The translations under genes and the position numbers were made by a program. A stretch of 64,000 nucleotides of DNA, taken from Bryobacteraceae bacterium. Its GTDB lineage: Bacteria > Acidobacteriota > Terriglobia > Bryobacterales > Bryobacteraceae. The stretch covers positions 1-64,000 of the forward strand of contig JAHCHE010000013.1 of the NCBI GenBank assembly GCA_026129905.1. The letters run 5' to 3'. The first letter of the stretch is position 1. The number at the start of each line of letters is the position of its first letter. The notes beneath the pieces were generated by a model. It did not search any database. It was not told where the DNA came from and saw nothing but the letters and a program-made list of their open reading frames with translations. Below, one piece after another: positions 9,028 to 17,365 of the stretch.

Positions 9028-9822
9028 TTAGTGGTTCACCATCTGGCTGGTCTGCTGACCGCCCTGATATGCGTTCGACGTGTAGAGCCTTACTTCCACC
9101 CGGCGATTCATCTTGCGGCCTTCCCGCGTGTTGTTCTTCGCCACCGGATTTTCGCTGCCGAAGCCCATTACGTGGATCCGGTGCAGCGGAATATTATGCT
9201 GCGACGTCAGGTAGCGAACGACGTTGCGGGCGCGCTGCTCGCTCAGCGTGACGTTGTAGGTCCTGCCGCCGGTCTGGTCCGTGAAGCCGGTCACCTCAAT
9301 GAGGTAAGGACTGTCCGGAGTGATCTTGGCCGCCGCCTCGTCCAGCTTCTTCTTCGACTCGTCCGTGAGCTGGCTGCTTTCAAAGTTGAACAGCACCGAC
9401 TCCTCGAACGCCACTTGGTATTGGTTCACATTGTCCACGCGCTTGGACAACGTATCTACGCCCGTGAGGGCTTCATCGGCCAGCGATTTCGCGTTGGAAG
9501 CCGCTTCGTTGGCCTGCTGCGCGCGCTGCCCCGCTTCGTCGGCCTTCGCGCTGGCCGCCTGCGCTGCGCTCTGCGCCCGCTGGTCCACCGTGCCGATCCG
9601 CTCATCCATCTTCGAGGCGGTCCGCTCCAGCTCGTCGATGTTCTTCGAGTGCTCCTGAACCTGGCTGTCGATGTTGTCCACTCTGGTCTGGACCGGATCG
9701 ACCCGGTTCCGCACGAACTTCTTGCTTGCGCACCCTGTGGCGCCGAACGCCAGGACTATCGCCAGGACCGCTCCGGTCGCGAAGCCCCGCCGGCCGCGAA
9801 CGCCAACAAATTCACTTGACAT
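9028..9822 (-). CDS. OmpA/Pal-family peptidoglycan-binding lipoprotein
   Basis: 264-residue protein. N-terminal signal ends in FGATGC (lipobox). Residues about 40-130 form a low-complexity Ala/Asp/Gln-rich coiled coil with heptads, a periplasmic spacer like Lpp or YfiB-type anchors. The C-terminal ~120 residues are an OmpA domain: VLFNFESSQLTDESKK, TGFTDQTGG, YNVTLSEQRARNVVRYL and NRRVEVRL, with the conserved Asp and Arg that bind meso-diaminopimelate. It should tether the outer membrane to peptidoglycan. Start at 9822 is set by AGGAGG eight bases upstream; a longer frame to 9849 lacks a ribosome site. Not next to tol genes, so I do not call it Pal itself. Confidence 0.9.
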   Translation of the reverse strand: MSSEFVGVRGRRGFATGAVLAIVLAFGATGCASKKFVRNRVDPVQTRVDNIDSQVQEHSKNIDELERTASKMDERIGTVDQRAQSAAQAASAKADEAGQRAQQANEAASNAKSLADEALTGVDTLSKRVDNVNQYQVAFEESVLFNFESSQLTDESKKKLDEAAAKITPDSPYLIEVTGFTDQTGGRTYNVTLSEQRARNVVRYLTSQHNIPLHRIHVMGFGSENPVAKNNTREGRKMNRRVEVRLYTSNAYQGGQQTSQMVNH

Positions 9823-10190
9823 AACGTTTGACCTCCTAGGGTTTTCCATTGCCCAGGCGACTCAATCCAGCGACGCCCTGAAGCGATCTGTTGGGTTGCC
9901 GCCCGACTGGTTTTCTCCCGAAAAGTGAACATCGCCCGTAGTTCGCCTGTCGCGCCGTCCTGCGGGAACGTTTCACCATCGGAACCATGTCGGCGATAGT
10001 CAGTGCAAGCGTCCATCCAATCATTAAGTCCTTTGCAATTAGTCAGATAGTTGACGATGCCGGAATGTAACTCCGACACGTCATGTGAAAACGGCATGGT
10101 GGGGTGGCCGTGCCGCCCCGAGCCCGGCGAGAGCTTCCGGTTCCCGCCACTTGCACGCGACGGATGATGTTCTGGCTCAGTGGCCAAGGG
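9823..10190. other. Non-coding spacer
   Basis: About 370 bases upstream of the OmpA-like gene and before the HicA hairpins. Open frames here on both strands have shadow-like composition (Arg/Gly/Pro rich) and no ribosome sites. It must hold the promoter of the OmpA-like lipoprotein, but I could not find a convincing -35/-10 pair. Confidence 0.4.
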
Positions 10191-10253
10191 GACCGGTAGG
10201 CCGACCGGTCAGCGAAGGGCATCAGGGGGCTGACGGCCGAGGCCAGTCAGCCC
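10191..10253. terminator. Two adjacent hairpins at the 3' end of hicA
   Basis: First hairpin: GACCGGT (10191-10197) and ACCGGTC (10204-10210), six-base loop. Second: GGGCTGAC (10227-10234) and GTCAGCCC (10246-10253), with GGCC also self-complementary inside. The second overlaps the hicA stop codon at 10247-10249. Likely terminators or a recombination-prone border; no T run. Confidence 0.35.
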
Positions 10254-10471
10254 GATTCAAAGAGGGACTTCGGAAGCCCTGACTGACGAATGATGCTCAG
10301 CAGCGTCCCTCGGCGCACTGGATCATGGAGCGGAACGGGCACGGACACAGTTCCGTCTCGAGTATGCTTCTGCAGCACACGATGGCTGCCCCTCTGCCGT
10401 ACCGCTACAAACCCCTGCTGCTCCAGTATTGCGGATACCTGTTCGCCCGAAAGGACCCGCAGTCTACCCAA
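10247..10471 (-). CDS. hicA: HicA-family mRNA interferase toxin
   Basis: 74 residues, normal length for HicA. It shows the double-stranded-RNA-binding-like fold with the catalytic His in RQRGSHRVLQK and the strand VPVPLHDPVRRGTLLSIIRQ typical of the family; the C-terminus LPKSLFESG is also usual. HicA cleaves mRNA and tmRNA when not held by its antitoxin. It overlaps the upstream hicB by 8 bases, so the operon order is antitoxin then toxin, the less common of the two hic arrangements. Both genes lie beside an integration-like repeat, consistent with acquisition. Confidence 0.88.
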   Translation of the reverse strand: MGRLRVLSGEQVSAILEQQGFVAVRQRGSHRVLQKHTRDGTVSVPVPLHDPVRRGTLLSIIRQSGLPKSLFESG

Positions 10472-10700
10472 CAGGAACCTCGACGTGAGTAATGAAGACG
10501 TCGGAATGCATGCGGCGTGAGATCTCAGCTTCGTCGGCCACCTCGAAGAAGAGCGTCAGAGCCTCAATGAGGTTCGCGCGAGCTTCCTCAACGGTGGAGC
10601 CCTGACTTGCGATGTCCAGCTCGGGGCACAAGGCAACGAAAGCGTCGTCTTCCCGTTCGATGATCGCGGTCATCCGCTGTACCCGGCGCATTTGTTCCAT
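10464..10700 (-). CDS. hicB: HicB-family antitoxin
   Basis: 78 residues. MTAIIEREDDAFVALCPELD and ASQGSTVEEARANLIEALTL are the degenerate RNase H-like fold of HicB that blocks HicA. There is no obvious C-terminal ribbon-helix-helix or HTH DNA-binding domain, so this is the short HicB type and autoregulation may be weak or indirect. The start is uncertain: ATG at 10700 has GATAGG very close, while the internal ATG before TAIIERED gives the more usual N-terminus. The gene begins 10 bases from the left 52-bp direct repeat. Confidence 0.85.
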   Translation of the reverse strand: MEQMRRVQRMTAIIEREDDAFVALCPELDIASQGSTVEEARANLIEALTLFFEVADEAEISRRMHSDVFITHVEVPVG

Positions 10701-10710
10701 CCTATCTGAA

Positions 10711-10762
10711 CCTATCTCGCCCCCACCAGCTCCGGCTCGGCCGGCTCCCGCTGCTGGAGCAG
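10711..10762. repeat. 52-bp direct repeat, left copy (possible att-like site)
   Basis: Identical at 51 of 52 positions with 11736-11787, same orientation. On the minus strand it encodes the last 16 residues and stop of the LysR protein (LLQQREPAEPELVGAR), but here without the rest of the gene. The copies bracket about 970 bases holding the phosphatase/ParB-like pair. Duplication of a gene's 3' end around foreign DNA is what site-specific integration into that 3' end produces; no integrase gene is present. Confidence 0.8.
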
Positions 10763-10767
10763 CTTAG

Positions 10768-10836
10768 AAGATCGAAGCCGCCATTGAATCCGTCCGCGAA
10801 GCAAACGAACGGAAGAAACGCTTAGTCAACAAATAG
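10768..10836 (+). pseudogene. C-terminal remnant of an unidentified gene
   Basis: Immediately right of the left repeat the plus strand reads KIEAAIESVREANERKKRLV, then NK and a stop: a typical charged helical protein C-terminus, only 22 codons, with an in-frame stop just before it. It looks like the tail of a gene cut by the repeat junction. Too short to assign. Confidence 0.3.
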
Positions 10837-10908
10837 CGAATCGAGCGCGGCCATGCCGAGTGAATTTCGTCGGCGTCTCGGTTGGCAACATTCCTTTGCC
10901 TCTAAGCC

Positions 10909-11211
10909 TTAGTCACTCTTCTTCGGGCTGCGTTTTGCATTGTGAGGTGACGTGGCGCCACGCGCTTCTTCGCGCAACTCTGAAATAGTCCTTGGCACAA
11001 CCTCTCTTGGCAAGTTGTCTACGTCGATGCCACGAGTTCGCAGAACATGGATTCGATGGTGGCCGTCGAGCATTGTCCCATCGGATCTTGCCTTCAGACT
11101 GTTCGGCTGTCCGGGGATCAGCGTTTTCGTTAATTCGTCGGTGCTCATCTTGTGAAATACGTCGAGCTTACTTTGAACCAGGCTGGAGTGCAATGGCTTC
11201 AGGGGCTTCAT
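10909..11211 (-). CDS. Small ParB/Srx-like nucleotide-binding domain protein
   Basis: 100 residues. The core GTMLDGHHRIHVLRTRGIDV and DNLPREVV match the ParB-N/sulfiredoxin superfamily, where GxxxDGxHR binds the phosphates of a nucleotide (CTP in ParB, ATP in sulfiredoxin); the preceding STDELTKTLIPGQPNSL is the conserved strand-helix lead-in. There is no HTH or partner-binding domain, so it is not a chromosome-segregation ParB. It overlaps the upstream phosphatase by 4 bases (ATGA), pointing to a functional pair. Base composition is visibly lower in GC than the neighbours, supporting transfer. The biochemical role is unknown. Confidence 0.7.
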   Translation of the reverse strand: MKPLKPLHSSLVQSKLDVFHKMSTDELTKTLIPGQPNSLKARSDGTMLDGHHRIHVLRTRGIDVDNLPREVVPRTISELREEARGATSPHNAKRSPKKSD

Positions 11212-11702
11212 CTAACGGTGGCCGCAACTTCGTAGATACAACTCTCCTGCTCGGGCGTTTCGGGAATGTGAATGCCTCGCATTTCGGAAACTCGTTCGAT
11301 GGCGGATTCCGGCTCCACCCCATCCCGAACCAGCAGGGATGCCGCAATCAGACCCGTTCTCCCGATCCCCTGTCGGCAATGCACTAAAACATTTTTCCCT
11401 TGCCGTAAATCTTGATGGATACGTTCCAACAAGTTAAACAATGTCGATCTGTTGGATGGAATCCCTCTGTCGGGGATTGGGTAGGAGACGAAAGCCACGT
11501 CATGCTTCCGGGCTTCCGATGCTTCCTCTACTAAATCGAGTTCCCGCTCTTCCTCTTGCGTCAATAGAGACACGATGGTATCAATGCCAGAGCGCCGCCA
11601 TGACATTACTTCATCTTCAAGCCAATCGCCGCCCCGGGGGCGTGAGGCCAGAAACAGTTTTCCGGGCCACGGGCCCGATACTCGATACATTTTGGGAACC
11701 AT
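11208..11702 (-). CDS. Dual-specificity/tyrosine phosphatase-like protein
   Basis: 164 residues. The active-site P-loop VHCRQGIGRTG (HCx5R) is intact near residue 107, and the general-acid loop is probably PIPDRGIP at about 73-80. MYRVSGPWPGKLFLASRPRGGDWLEDE at the start is a conserved N-terminal signature of a small bacterial cyclin-dependent-kinase-inhibitor-3-like phosphatase group that I recall as often paired with small accessory proteins. Expected to dephosphorylate a protein or nucleotide phosphomonoester in the cytoplasm. Translationally coupled to the ParB-like gene. GC content is lower than in flanking genes. Confidence 0.85.
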   Translation of the reverse strand: MVPKMYRVSGPWPGKLFLASRPRGGDWLEDEVMSWRRSGIDTIVSLLTQEEERELDLVEEASEARKHDVAFVSYPIPDRGIPSNRSTLFNLLERIHQDLRQGKNVLVHCRQGIGRTGLIAASLLVRDGVEPESAIERVSEMRGIHIPETPEQESCIYEVAATVR

Positions 11703-11735
11703 ACCTCTCCTAACTATTTAGCCCGTTCCCCTTAG

Positions 11736-11787
11736 CCTATCTCGCCCCCACCAGCTCCGGCTCGGCCGGCTCGCGCTGCTGGAGCAG
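11736..11787. repeat. 52-bp direct repeat, right copy, 3' end of the LysR gene
   Basis: Covers the stop codon and last 16 codons of the LysR gene and matches 10711-10762 with a single mismatch (G versus C within the CGGCTC[C/G]CGCTG stretch). This copy is attached to the intact gene and is likely the restored target end. Confidence 0.8.
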
Positions 11788-12645
11788 GTTCAGGAAGGCC
11801 TCGATGGCGCGGTTGAACTGCTTCCGGCGCAGGTGGATGATCCCCACCGGGCGGTACACCGGCTCCTCCAGCGGAATCGCCGCCAGGCGGCCCTGCGCGA
11901 CGTCGTCCCGCAGCAGGCGCTCCGGCACGATGCTGATCCCCTGCCCCAGCGAGACCGCTTCCTTGATCGCCAGGATGTTGTCGAAGTGCAGCGCCAGGTT
12001 CACCTCCACCGAGCGCTCCCGGAAACGGCGGCGAAGATCGCGGCTGATCGGCAGATCGTCGTCGAAACCGATGAAGTCCACGCCGTCGAGGTCGGCGAAG
12101 GCAATCACGGCCCGGAGCGAGAGCGGGTGTCCAGGCGGGGCGGCCACAACCATCAGCTCTTCACGCCATGGGATCGCCGCAATCTCCCGGCTCGCCTCCG
12201 GATAGCTGATCAGCCCCAGGTCCGCCCGGTCCGCCAGAATCTCCTCGTAGATGCGTTCCGGACGCAGGTATTGGACCAACAGTTCGGCCTCCGGGTACTG
12301 CCGACGGAACTCTTCCTCCACCCGCGCCATCTCCGACAGCCCGACCGAATAAATAGACGCTACCCTGACGGCGCCCTCCACCCGGTTCTTCAGCCGGTTC
12401 AGCGCCGCCTCGAATTCCTCCCGCCGCCGCAGGACGTCTTTGCAATAATCCTGGTAAAGCCGTCCCGCCTCGGTGAGCTGCAACGGACGCGTGCTCCGGT
12501 CCAAGAGGGCGACGCCGAGCGTCCGTTCGATCTCCTGAATGTGCTGGCTGGCGGCCGACTGGCTGATCCCGTTACGTTCGGCGCCCCGCGTGACGCTCCT
12601 CCCTCTCGCTATGTCCCTGAAAAGACGAACGTGGTCGACGTTCAC
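11737..12645 (-). CDS. LysR-family regulator, probable GltC-like regulator of gltBD
   Basis: 302 residues. N-terminal winged HTH (about 1-60) with SVTRGAERNGISQSAASQHI as the recognition unit, a linker helix, and a periplasmic-binding-protein-like effector domain from about 90 (VRVASIYSVG, LLRDDVAQGRLAAIPL). GTG start at 12645. It is divergently transcribed from gltB with 121 bases between; Bacillus GltC has exactly this layout and activates gltAB. The effector is unknown here. Its last 16 codons are duplicated at 10711-10762. Confidence 0.9.
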   Translation of the reverse strand: MNVDHVRLFRDIARGRSVTRGAERNGISQSAASQHIQEIERTLGVALLDRSTRPLQLTEAGRLYQDYCKDVLRRREEFEAALNRLKNRVEGAVRVASIYSVGLSEMARVEEEFRRQYPEAELLVQYLRPERIYEEILADRADLGLISYPEASREIAAIPWREELMVVAAPPGHPLSLRAVIAFADLDGVDFIGFDDDLPISRDLRRRFRERSVEVNLALHFDNILAIKEAVSLGQGISIVPERLLRDDVAQGRLAAIPLEEPVYRPVGIIHLRRKQFNRAIEAFLNLLQQREPAEPELVGAR

Positions 12646-12654
12646 ACGTTCAGT

Positions 12655-12675
12655 ATAAGAATCAGGTAAACTTAT
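12655..12675. promoter_or_regulatory. LysR-type operator (ATAAG-N11-CTTAT)
   Basis: A perfect dyad ATAAG (12655-12659) and CTTAT (12671-12675) with 11 bases between fits the T-N11-A LysR recognition form. Its centre is about 70 bases upstream of the predicted gltB transcription start and just 20 bases from the lysR start codon, the classical place for a site that activates the target and represses the regulator. Confidence 0.5.
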
Positions 12676-12698
12676 GTCAAGCTATTCACAGATTTCCA

Positions 12699-12727
12699 TT
12701 GACTAATTATTCAGCGATCCGTATACT
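12699..12727 (+). promoter_or_regulatory. Sigma-70 promoter of gltBD
   Basis: TTGACT (-35, 12699-12704) and TATACT (-10, 12722-12727) separated by 17 bases. Both hexamers are five of six to consensus and spacing is optimal. Start of transcription would be near 12734, about 33 bases before the gltB ATG. Confidence 0.7.
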
Positions 12728-12766
12728 GTTCTTCATAGCTACTGGTGTCTTCCCGCGCCGGCAGCG

Positions 12767-15700
12767 ATGAAAGCGATGCTAAAACCGACAGCGAACGGCT
12801 TGCCTGAGCCCCAGGGCCTCTACGATCCTCGCCTGGAACGCGACGCCTGCGGAATCGGCTTCGTAGTCAACGTCAAGGGTCTGCCTTCGCACGAGATCAT
12901 CCGCAAAGGGATTCAGGTACTCATCAACCTCACCCATCGCGGCGCCTGCGGCTGCGACCCCGAGACCGGCGACGGCGCCGGCGTCCTCATCCAGATCCCG
13001 CACGCCTACTTCGAACAGGAGTGCTCGAAGCTGGGCTTCACCCTTCCGCCGGCGGGCGTCTACGGCGTCGGCATGCTCTTTCTCCCCACGCGCAAAGACT
13101 CGCGGCTGGTGTGCGAAGGCCACATCGACCGCATCGTCCGTGAAGAGGGCCTGCGCGTGCTCGGATGGCGCGAACCGCCCGTGAACCCGGACGGGCTTGG
13201 CTGGCTGGCGCGCTCGTCGCAGCCGTTCATCGAACAGATCTTCATCCGCGGCCCGCAGGGCATGGCCCAGGATGAACTCGAGCGTAAGCTCTACGTCGTC
13301 ATGAAGAGGGCGGAGAACGAGATCAAGGAAGCCGACATCAAGGACAAGGAAGAGTTCTACATCCCCTCGATGTCCACCAAGACCATCGTCTATAAAGGTC
13401 TCCTGCTGGCGCCCCAAATCGCCGTGTTCTACGAGGACCTCGCCAACCCCGAGGTGGTGAGCGCCCTCGCGCTGGTCCACCAGCGTTTCTCCACCAACAC
13501 GTTCCCCACCTGGCCACTCGCCCACCCCTACCGCTACGTCTGCCACAACGGCGAGATCAACACCCTGCGCGGCAACGTCAACTGGATGAACGCCCGCCAC
13601 GCCGTGCTGAAGTCGGACTTGTTCGGCGACGACCTGAAAAAGCTCTTCCCTGTCATCACGCCCGGCCTCAGCGATTCGGCCGGCCTCGACAACGCGGTCC
13701 AGTTTCTGCACCTGGCCGGCCGCAGCCTGCCGCACGCCATGGCAATGCTCATTCCGGAAGCCTGGGACCACGACACCACGATGCGGGACGACAAGAAGGC
13801 TTTCTACGAATACCACGCCTCGCTGATGGAGCCTTGGGACGGCCCGGCCGCCATCGCCTTCACCGACGGCGAGGTGATCGGCGCCACGCTCGACCGCAAC
13901 GGACTCCGGCCCGCCCGCTACCTGGTGACGCACGACGACCTGCTGATCATGGCCTCGGAAACCGGCGTCCTGCCGGTGAAGCCTGAGGACGTGAAATTCA
14001 AGGGCCGTTTGCAGCCCGGCAAGATGCTGCTGGCGGACCTGCGCGAAGGCCGTATCGTTCCGGACGAGGAAATCAAACAGCGTCTGGCGAGCCGCAAGCC
14101 CTACGGCCAGTGGCTGCGGGAAAACCAGATCCGTCTGGACCAGTTGCCCGCTCCATCGCGCTGGCATCCGACCGACTTCGAGGAAATCCTCACCCGCCAG
14201 CGCGCCTTCGGCTACACAGACGAGGAACTCAGCCGGATGCTCGCCCCCATGGCGATGGGCGGAGAAGACCCGGTCGGCTCGATGGGCACCGACGTACCGC
14301 TGGCCTGTCTGTCGGACAAGCCGCAGCCGCTGTTCAACTACTTCCGGCAGTTGTTCGCCCAGGTGACCAACCCGGCCATCGACTCCATCCGTGAAGAGAT
14401 GGTGATGAGCCTGACCAGCTACATCGGCACCGAGCGCAACATCGTCGACGAGACGCCCCAGCATTGCCACACGCTGAAGCTGCCGCAGCCCATCCTCACC
14501 AACTACGACCTCGAGAAGCTGCGCCGCGTCTCCTGGGGCGACTTCCTCGCCACCACGCTGATGATGGTCTTCCGCGCCGACGGCGGCGAGGAGGAACTGA
14601 AGCGCGCCGTCGATACCCTGTGCCGCCGCGCCTCGTGGGCGATCAAGTCCGGCTACACGCTGCTGATCCTGTCGGACCGCGCCGTCGACGAAACCTACGC
14701 TCCGATACCCAGCCTGCTCGCGCTGTCGGCCGTTCACAATCACCTCATCCGCGAAGGCACCCGTACGCAGGTGGCGCTCATCGTCGAATCCGGCGAGCCG
14801 CGCGAGGTCCAGCATTTCTGCCTCCTGATCGGCTACGGCGCCAGCGCCGTCAATCCCTATCTCGCCATCGGGACGCTCGAGGACATGGCGCAGCGCGGGC
14901 AACTCGAAGGCCTCACCTTCGACCAGGCGTTGAAGAACTATAAGAAGGCCGTCAACAAGGGGCTCCTCAAGGTCTTCTCCAAGATGGGCATCTCCACCCT
15001 TCAGAGCTACCGCGGCGCGCAGATCTTCGAGGCCATCGGCCTCAACAAGGAACTGGTGGACGCCTACTTCACCGGCACGACCTCGAGGATTGAAGGCGTC
15101 GGACTCGACGTGCTGGCCCGCGAGGCAAAAATGAAGCACGACTACGCCTTCCGCGATATCGGCGACTCCGACACCGAACTCGCCGTCGGCGGCAATCTCG
15201 CCTATCGCGTCCGGGGCGAATACCATTTGCTGAATCCCACCACCATCAGCAAGCTCCAGCATTCGGTTCGGCGCGATAGCTACGAGACCTTCAGGGAATT
15301 CTCGCGGGCCATCGACGACCAGAGCCGGCAGCTATGCACGCTGCGCGGCCTGATGGAGTTCAAGCCCGCCGGCAAGCCCATCCCGCTGGAAGAGGTGGAG
15401 CCCGCCGCCGAGATCGTCCGGCGCTTCGCCACCGGCGCGATGTCGTTCGGTTCCATCAGCAAGGAGGCGCACGAGACCCTCGCCATCGCCATGAACCGCA
15501 TCGGGGGCCGATCCAACACCGGCGAAGGCGGCGAGGACGAGGCGCGGTTTCAACGCGACGCCAACAACGACTGGCGCCGCAGCGCCGTCAAGCAGGTGGC
15601 CTCCGGCCGGTTCGGCGTCACCGTCAACTACCTGGTGAACGCCGACGACTTGCAGATCAAGATCGCCCAGGGCGCCAAGCCCGGCGAGGGCGGCCAACTT

Positions 15701-17365
15701 CCCGGCCACAAGGTGGACGAAGTGATCGCCAGGGTCCGCCACTCCATTCCCGGCGTCGGACTCATCTCGCCGCCGCCGCACCACGACATCTACTCGATCG
15801 AGGACCTGGCGCAGCTTATCTACGACCTGAAGAACGCCAACCCGCAGGCGCGCATCTCGGTGAAACTGGTGGCCGAGGTCGGCGTCGGCATCGTCGCCGC
15901 CGGAGTCGCCAAGGCGCATGCCGACGTCGTGCTCATCAGCGGGGACAGCGGCGGCACCGGCGCCTCGCCCATCACCTCCATCCGCCATGCGGGCATCCCG
16001 TGGGAACTCGGCCTGGCCGAAACGCAGCAGGTGCTGGTGATGAACGACCTGCGCAGCCGCATCATCGTGCAGACCGACGGCAAGCTCTGCACCGGGCGCG
16101 ACGTCGCCATCGCCGCGCTGCTGGGCGCCGAGGAGTTCGGCTTCTCCACCGCCCCGCTGATCTCCATGGGCTGCATCATGATGCGCAAGTGCCACTTGAA
16201 CACGTGCCCCGTCGGCATCGCCACCCAGGACCCGCGCCTCCGCGCGAAGTTCTCCGGCATGCCCGAGCACGTCATTCAGTACTTCTTCTTCGTCGCCGAG
16301 GAGGTCCGCGAGTACATGGCCCGGCTCGGCTTCCGGTCGATGAACGAGATGATCGGCCGCGTCGACCTGCTCGATGTCCGCGACCTCGAGCAGCATTGGA
16401 AAGCCCGCGGCCTCGACCTCTCCGCGATCCTTCACAACCCCGACGTGCCGCAGAAAGTGGGGCGCCGCCGCCTCATCGCCCAGGATCACGGTCTGGACAA
16501 AGCGCTCGATCACAAGCTGATCGACCTGACGCGAGACGCCGTCGAGAACCGGACGCCGGTGGATCTCAAGCTGCCCATCCGCAACGTGCACCGCACGGTG
16601 GGCACGATGCTGAGCGGGGAGATTGCGCGCCGCTACGGTTCCGAGGGACTGCCCGAGGACACCATCCGCTTCAAGTTCACCGGCTCGGCGGGGCAGAGCT
16701 TCGGGGCGTTCCTCGCCAAAGGCGTCACGCTGACTCTGGAAGGCGATGCCAACGATTACATCGGCAAGGGCCTGTCAGGCGGCAAGATCATCGTCTATCC
16801 GCCGCAGGGGTCCAACTTCGTGCCCGAAGAGAACATCATCGTCGGCAACGTCGCGCTCTACGGCGCAACCAGCGGCGAGGCGTACTTCAACGGCATGGCG
16901 GGCGAGCGTTTCGCCGTCCGCAACTCCGGCGCAACCGCCGTCGTCGAGAGCGTCGGCGATCACGGCTGCGAATACATGACCAAGGGCCTGGTGGTCGTCC
17001 TCGGCCGCGCGGGCCGCAATTTCGCCGCGGGCATGTCCGGCGGCGTCGCTTTCGTCCTCGACGAATCGGGCGAGTTCCAGTCGGTGAGCTGCAACCGCGC
17101 CGGCGTCGACCTGGAACCGGTCACCGACCCCAGGGACGTCCGGGCGCTCCGCCTGCTGATCGAAAAGCACCTCAAGTACACCGACAGCCCCCGCGCGCAG
17201 TGGGTGCTCGAAAATTGGGACCGCATGCTGCCGAAATTCGCCAAGGTTTTCCCGCACGAATACAAGCGCGTGCTCGGCGTTCCGCGAGCCGGAGAGGAAA
17301 TACCGGCGAAAGTGATCGGTCCCGTCTCCGTTCCCTTCGAAGTGTTGCAGGTGGTTCATGGGTAA
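12767..17365 (+). CDS. gltB: Glutamate synthase (NADPH) large subunit
   Basis: 1532 residues, normal for the alpha subunit. It transfers the amide of glutamine to 2-oxoglutarate. The class II glutaminase domain has its nucleophile at Cys28 ([10 protein letters not shown]), exposed after N-terminal processing of a 27-residue leader; the FMN-binding synthase barrel includes EGGEDEARF and [11 protein letters not shown]; the 3Fe-4S ligands are [12 protein letters not shown] (about 1136-1147); the C-terminal GXGXG beta-helix starts near 1270. The next gene, gltD, starts inside the last 8 bases. A strong promoter and LysR box lie upstream. The ATG at 12767 lacks a clear ribosome site; another ATG follows three codons later. 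Confidence 0.97.
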   Translation: MKAMLKPTANGLPEPQGLYDPRLERDACGIGFVVNVKGLPSHEIIRKGIQVLINLTHRGACGCDPETGDGAGVLIQIPHAYFEQECSKLGFTLPPAGVYGVGMLFLPTRKDSRLVCEGHIDRIVREEGLRVLGWREPPVNPDGLGWLARSSQPFIEQIFIRGPQGMAQDELERKLYVVMKRAENEIKEADIKDKEEFYIPSMSTKTIVYKGLLLAPQIAVFYEDLANPEVVSALALVHQRFSTNTFPTWPLAHPYRYVCHNGEINTLRGNVNWMNARHAVLKSDLFGDDLKKLFPVITPGLSDSAGLDNAVQFLHLAGRSLPHAMAMLIPEAWDHDTTMRDDKKAFYEYHASLMEPWDGPAAIAFTDGEVIGATLDRNGLRPARYLVTHDDLLIMASETGVLPVKPEDVKFKGRLQPGKMLLADLREGRIVPDEEIKQRLASRKPYGQWLRENQIRLDQLPAPSRWHPTDFEEILTRQRAFGYTDEELSRMLAPMAMGGEDPVGSMGTDVPLACLSDKPQPLFNYFRQLFAQVTNPAIDSIREEMVMSLTSYIGTERNIVDETPQHCHTLKLPQPILTNYDLEKLRRVSWGDFLATTLMMVFRADGGEEELKRAVDTLCRRASWAIKSGYTLLILSDRAVDETYAPIPSLLALSAVHNHLIREGTRTQVALIVESGEPREVQHFCLLIGYGASAVNPYLAIGTLEDMAQRGQLEGLTFDQALKNYKKAVNKGLLKVFSKMGISTLQSYRGAQIFEAIGLNKELVDAYFTGTTSRIEGVGLDVLAREAKMKHDYAFRDIGDSDTELAVGGNLAYRVRGEYHLLNPTTISKLQHSVRRDSYETFREFSRAIDDQSRQLCTLRGLMEFKPAGKPIPLEEVEPAAEIVRRFATGAMSFGSISKEAHETLAIAMNRIGGRSNTGEGGEDEARFQRDANNDWRRSAVKQVASGRFGVTVNYLVNADDLQIKIAQGAKPGEGGQLPGHKVDEVIARVRHSIPGVGLISPPPHHDIYSIEDLAQLIYDLKNANPQARISVKLVAEVGVGIVAAGVAKAHADVVLISGDSGGTGASPITSIRHAGIPWELGLAETQQVLVMNDLRSRIIVQTDGKLCTGRDVAIAALLGAEEFGFSTAPLISMGCIMMRKCHLNTCPVGIATQDPRLRAKFSGMPEHVIQYFFFVAEEVREYMARLGFRSMNEMIGRVDLLDVRDLEQHWKARGLDLSAILHNPDVPQKVGRRRLIAQDHGLDKALDHKLIDLTRDAVENRTPVDLKLPIRNVHRTVGTMLSGEIARRYGSEGLPEDTIRFKFTGSAGQSFGAFLAKGVTLTLEGDANDYIGKGLSGGKIIVYPPQGSNFVPEENIIVGNVALYGATSGEAYFNGMAGERFAVRNSGATAVVESVGDHGCEYMTKGLVVVLGRAGRNFAAGMSGGVAFVLDESGEFQSVSCNRAGVDLEPVTDPRDVRALRLLIEKHLKYTDSPRAQWVLENWDRMLPKFAKVFPHEYKRVLGVPRAGEEIPAKVIGPVSVPFEVLQVVHG

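Noticed and set aside
12779-15262. 827-codon open frame antisense to gltB
   Set aside because: Antisense frame of a certain, highly conserved gene in GC-rich DNA; composition is a codon-shadow pattern and no domain is recognisable.
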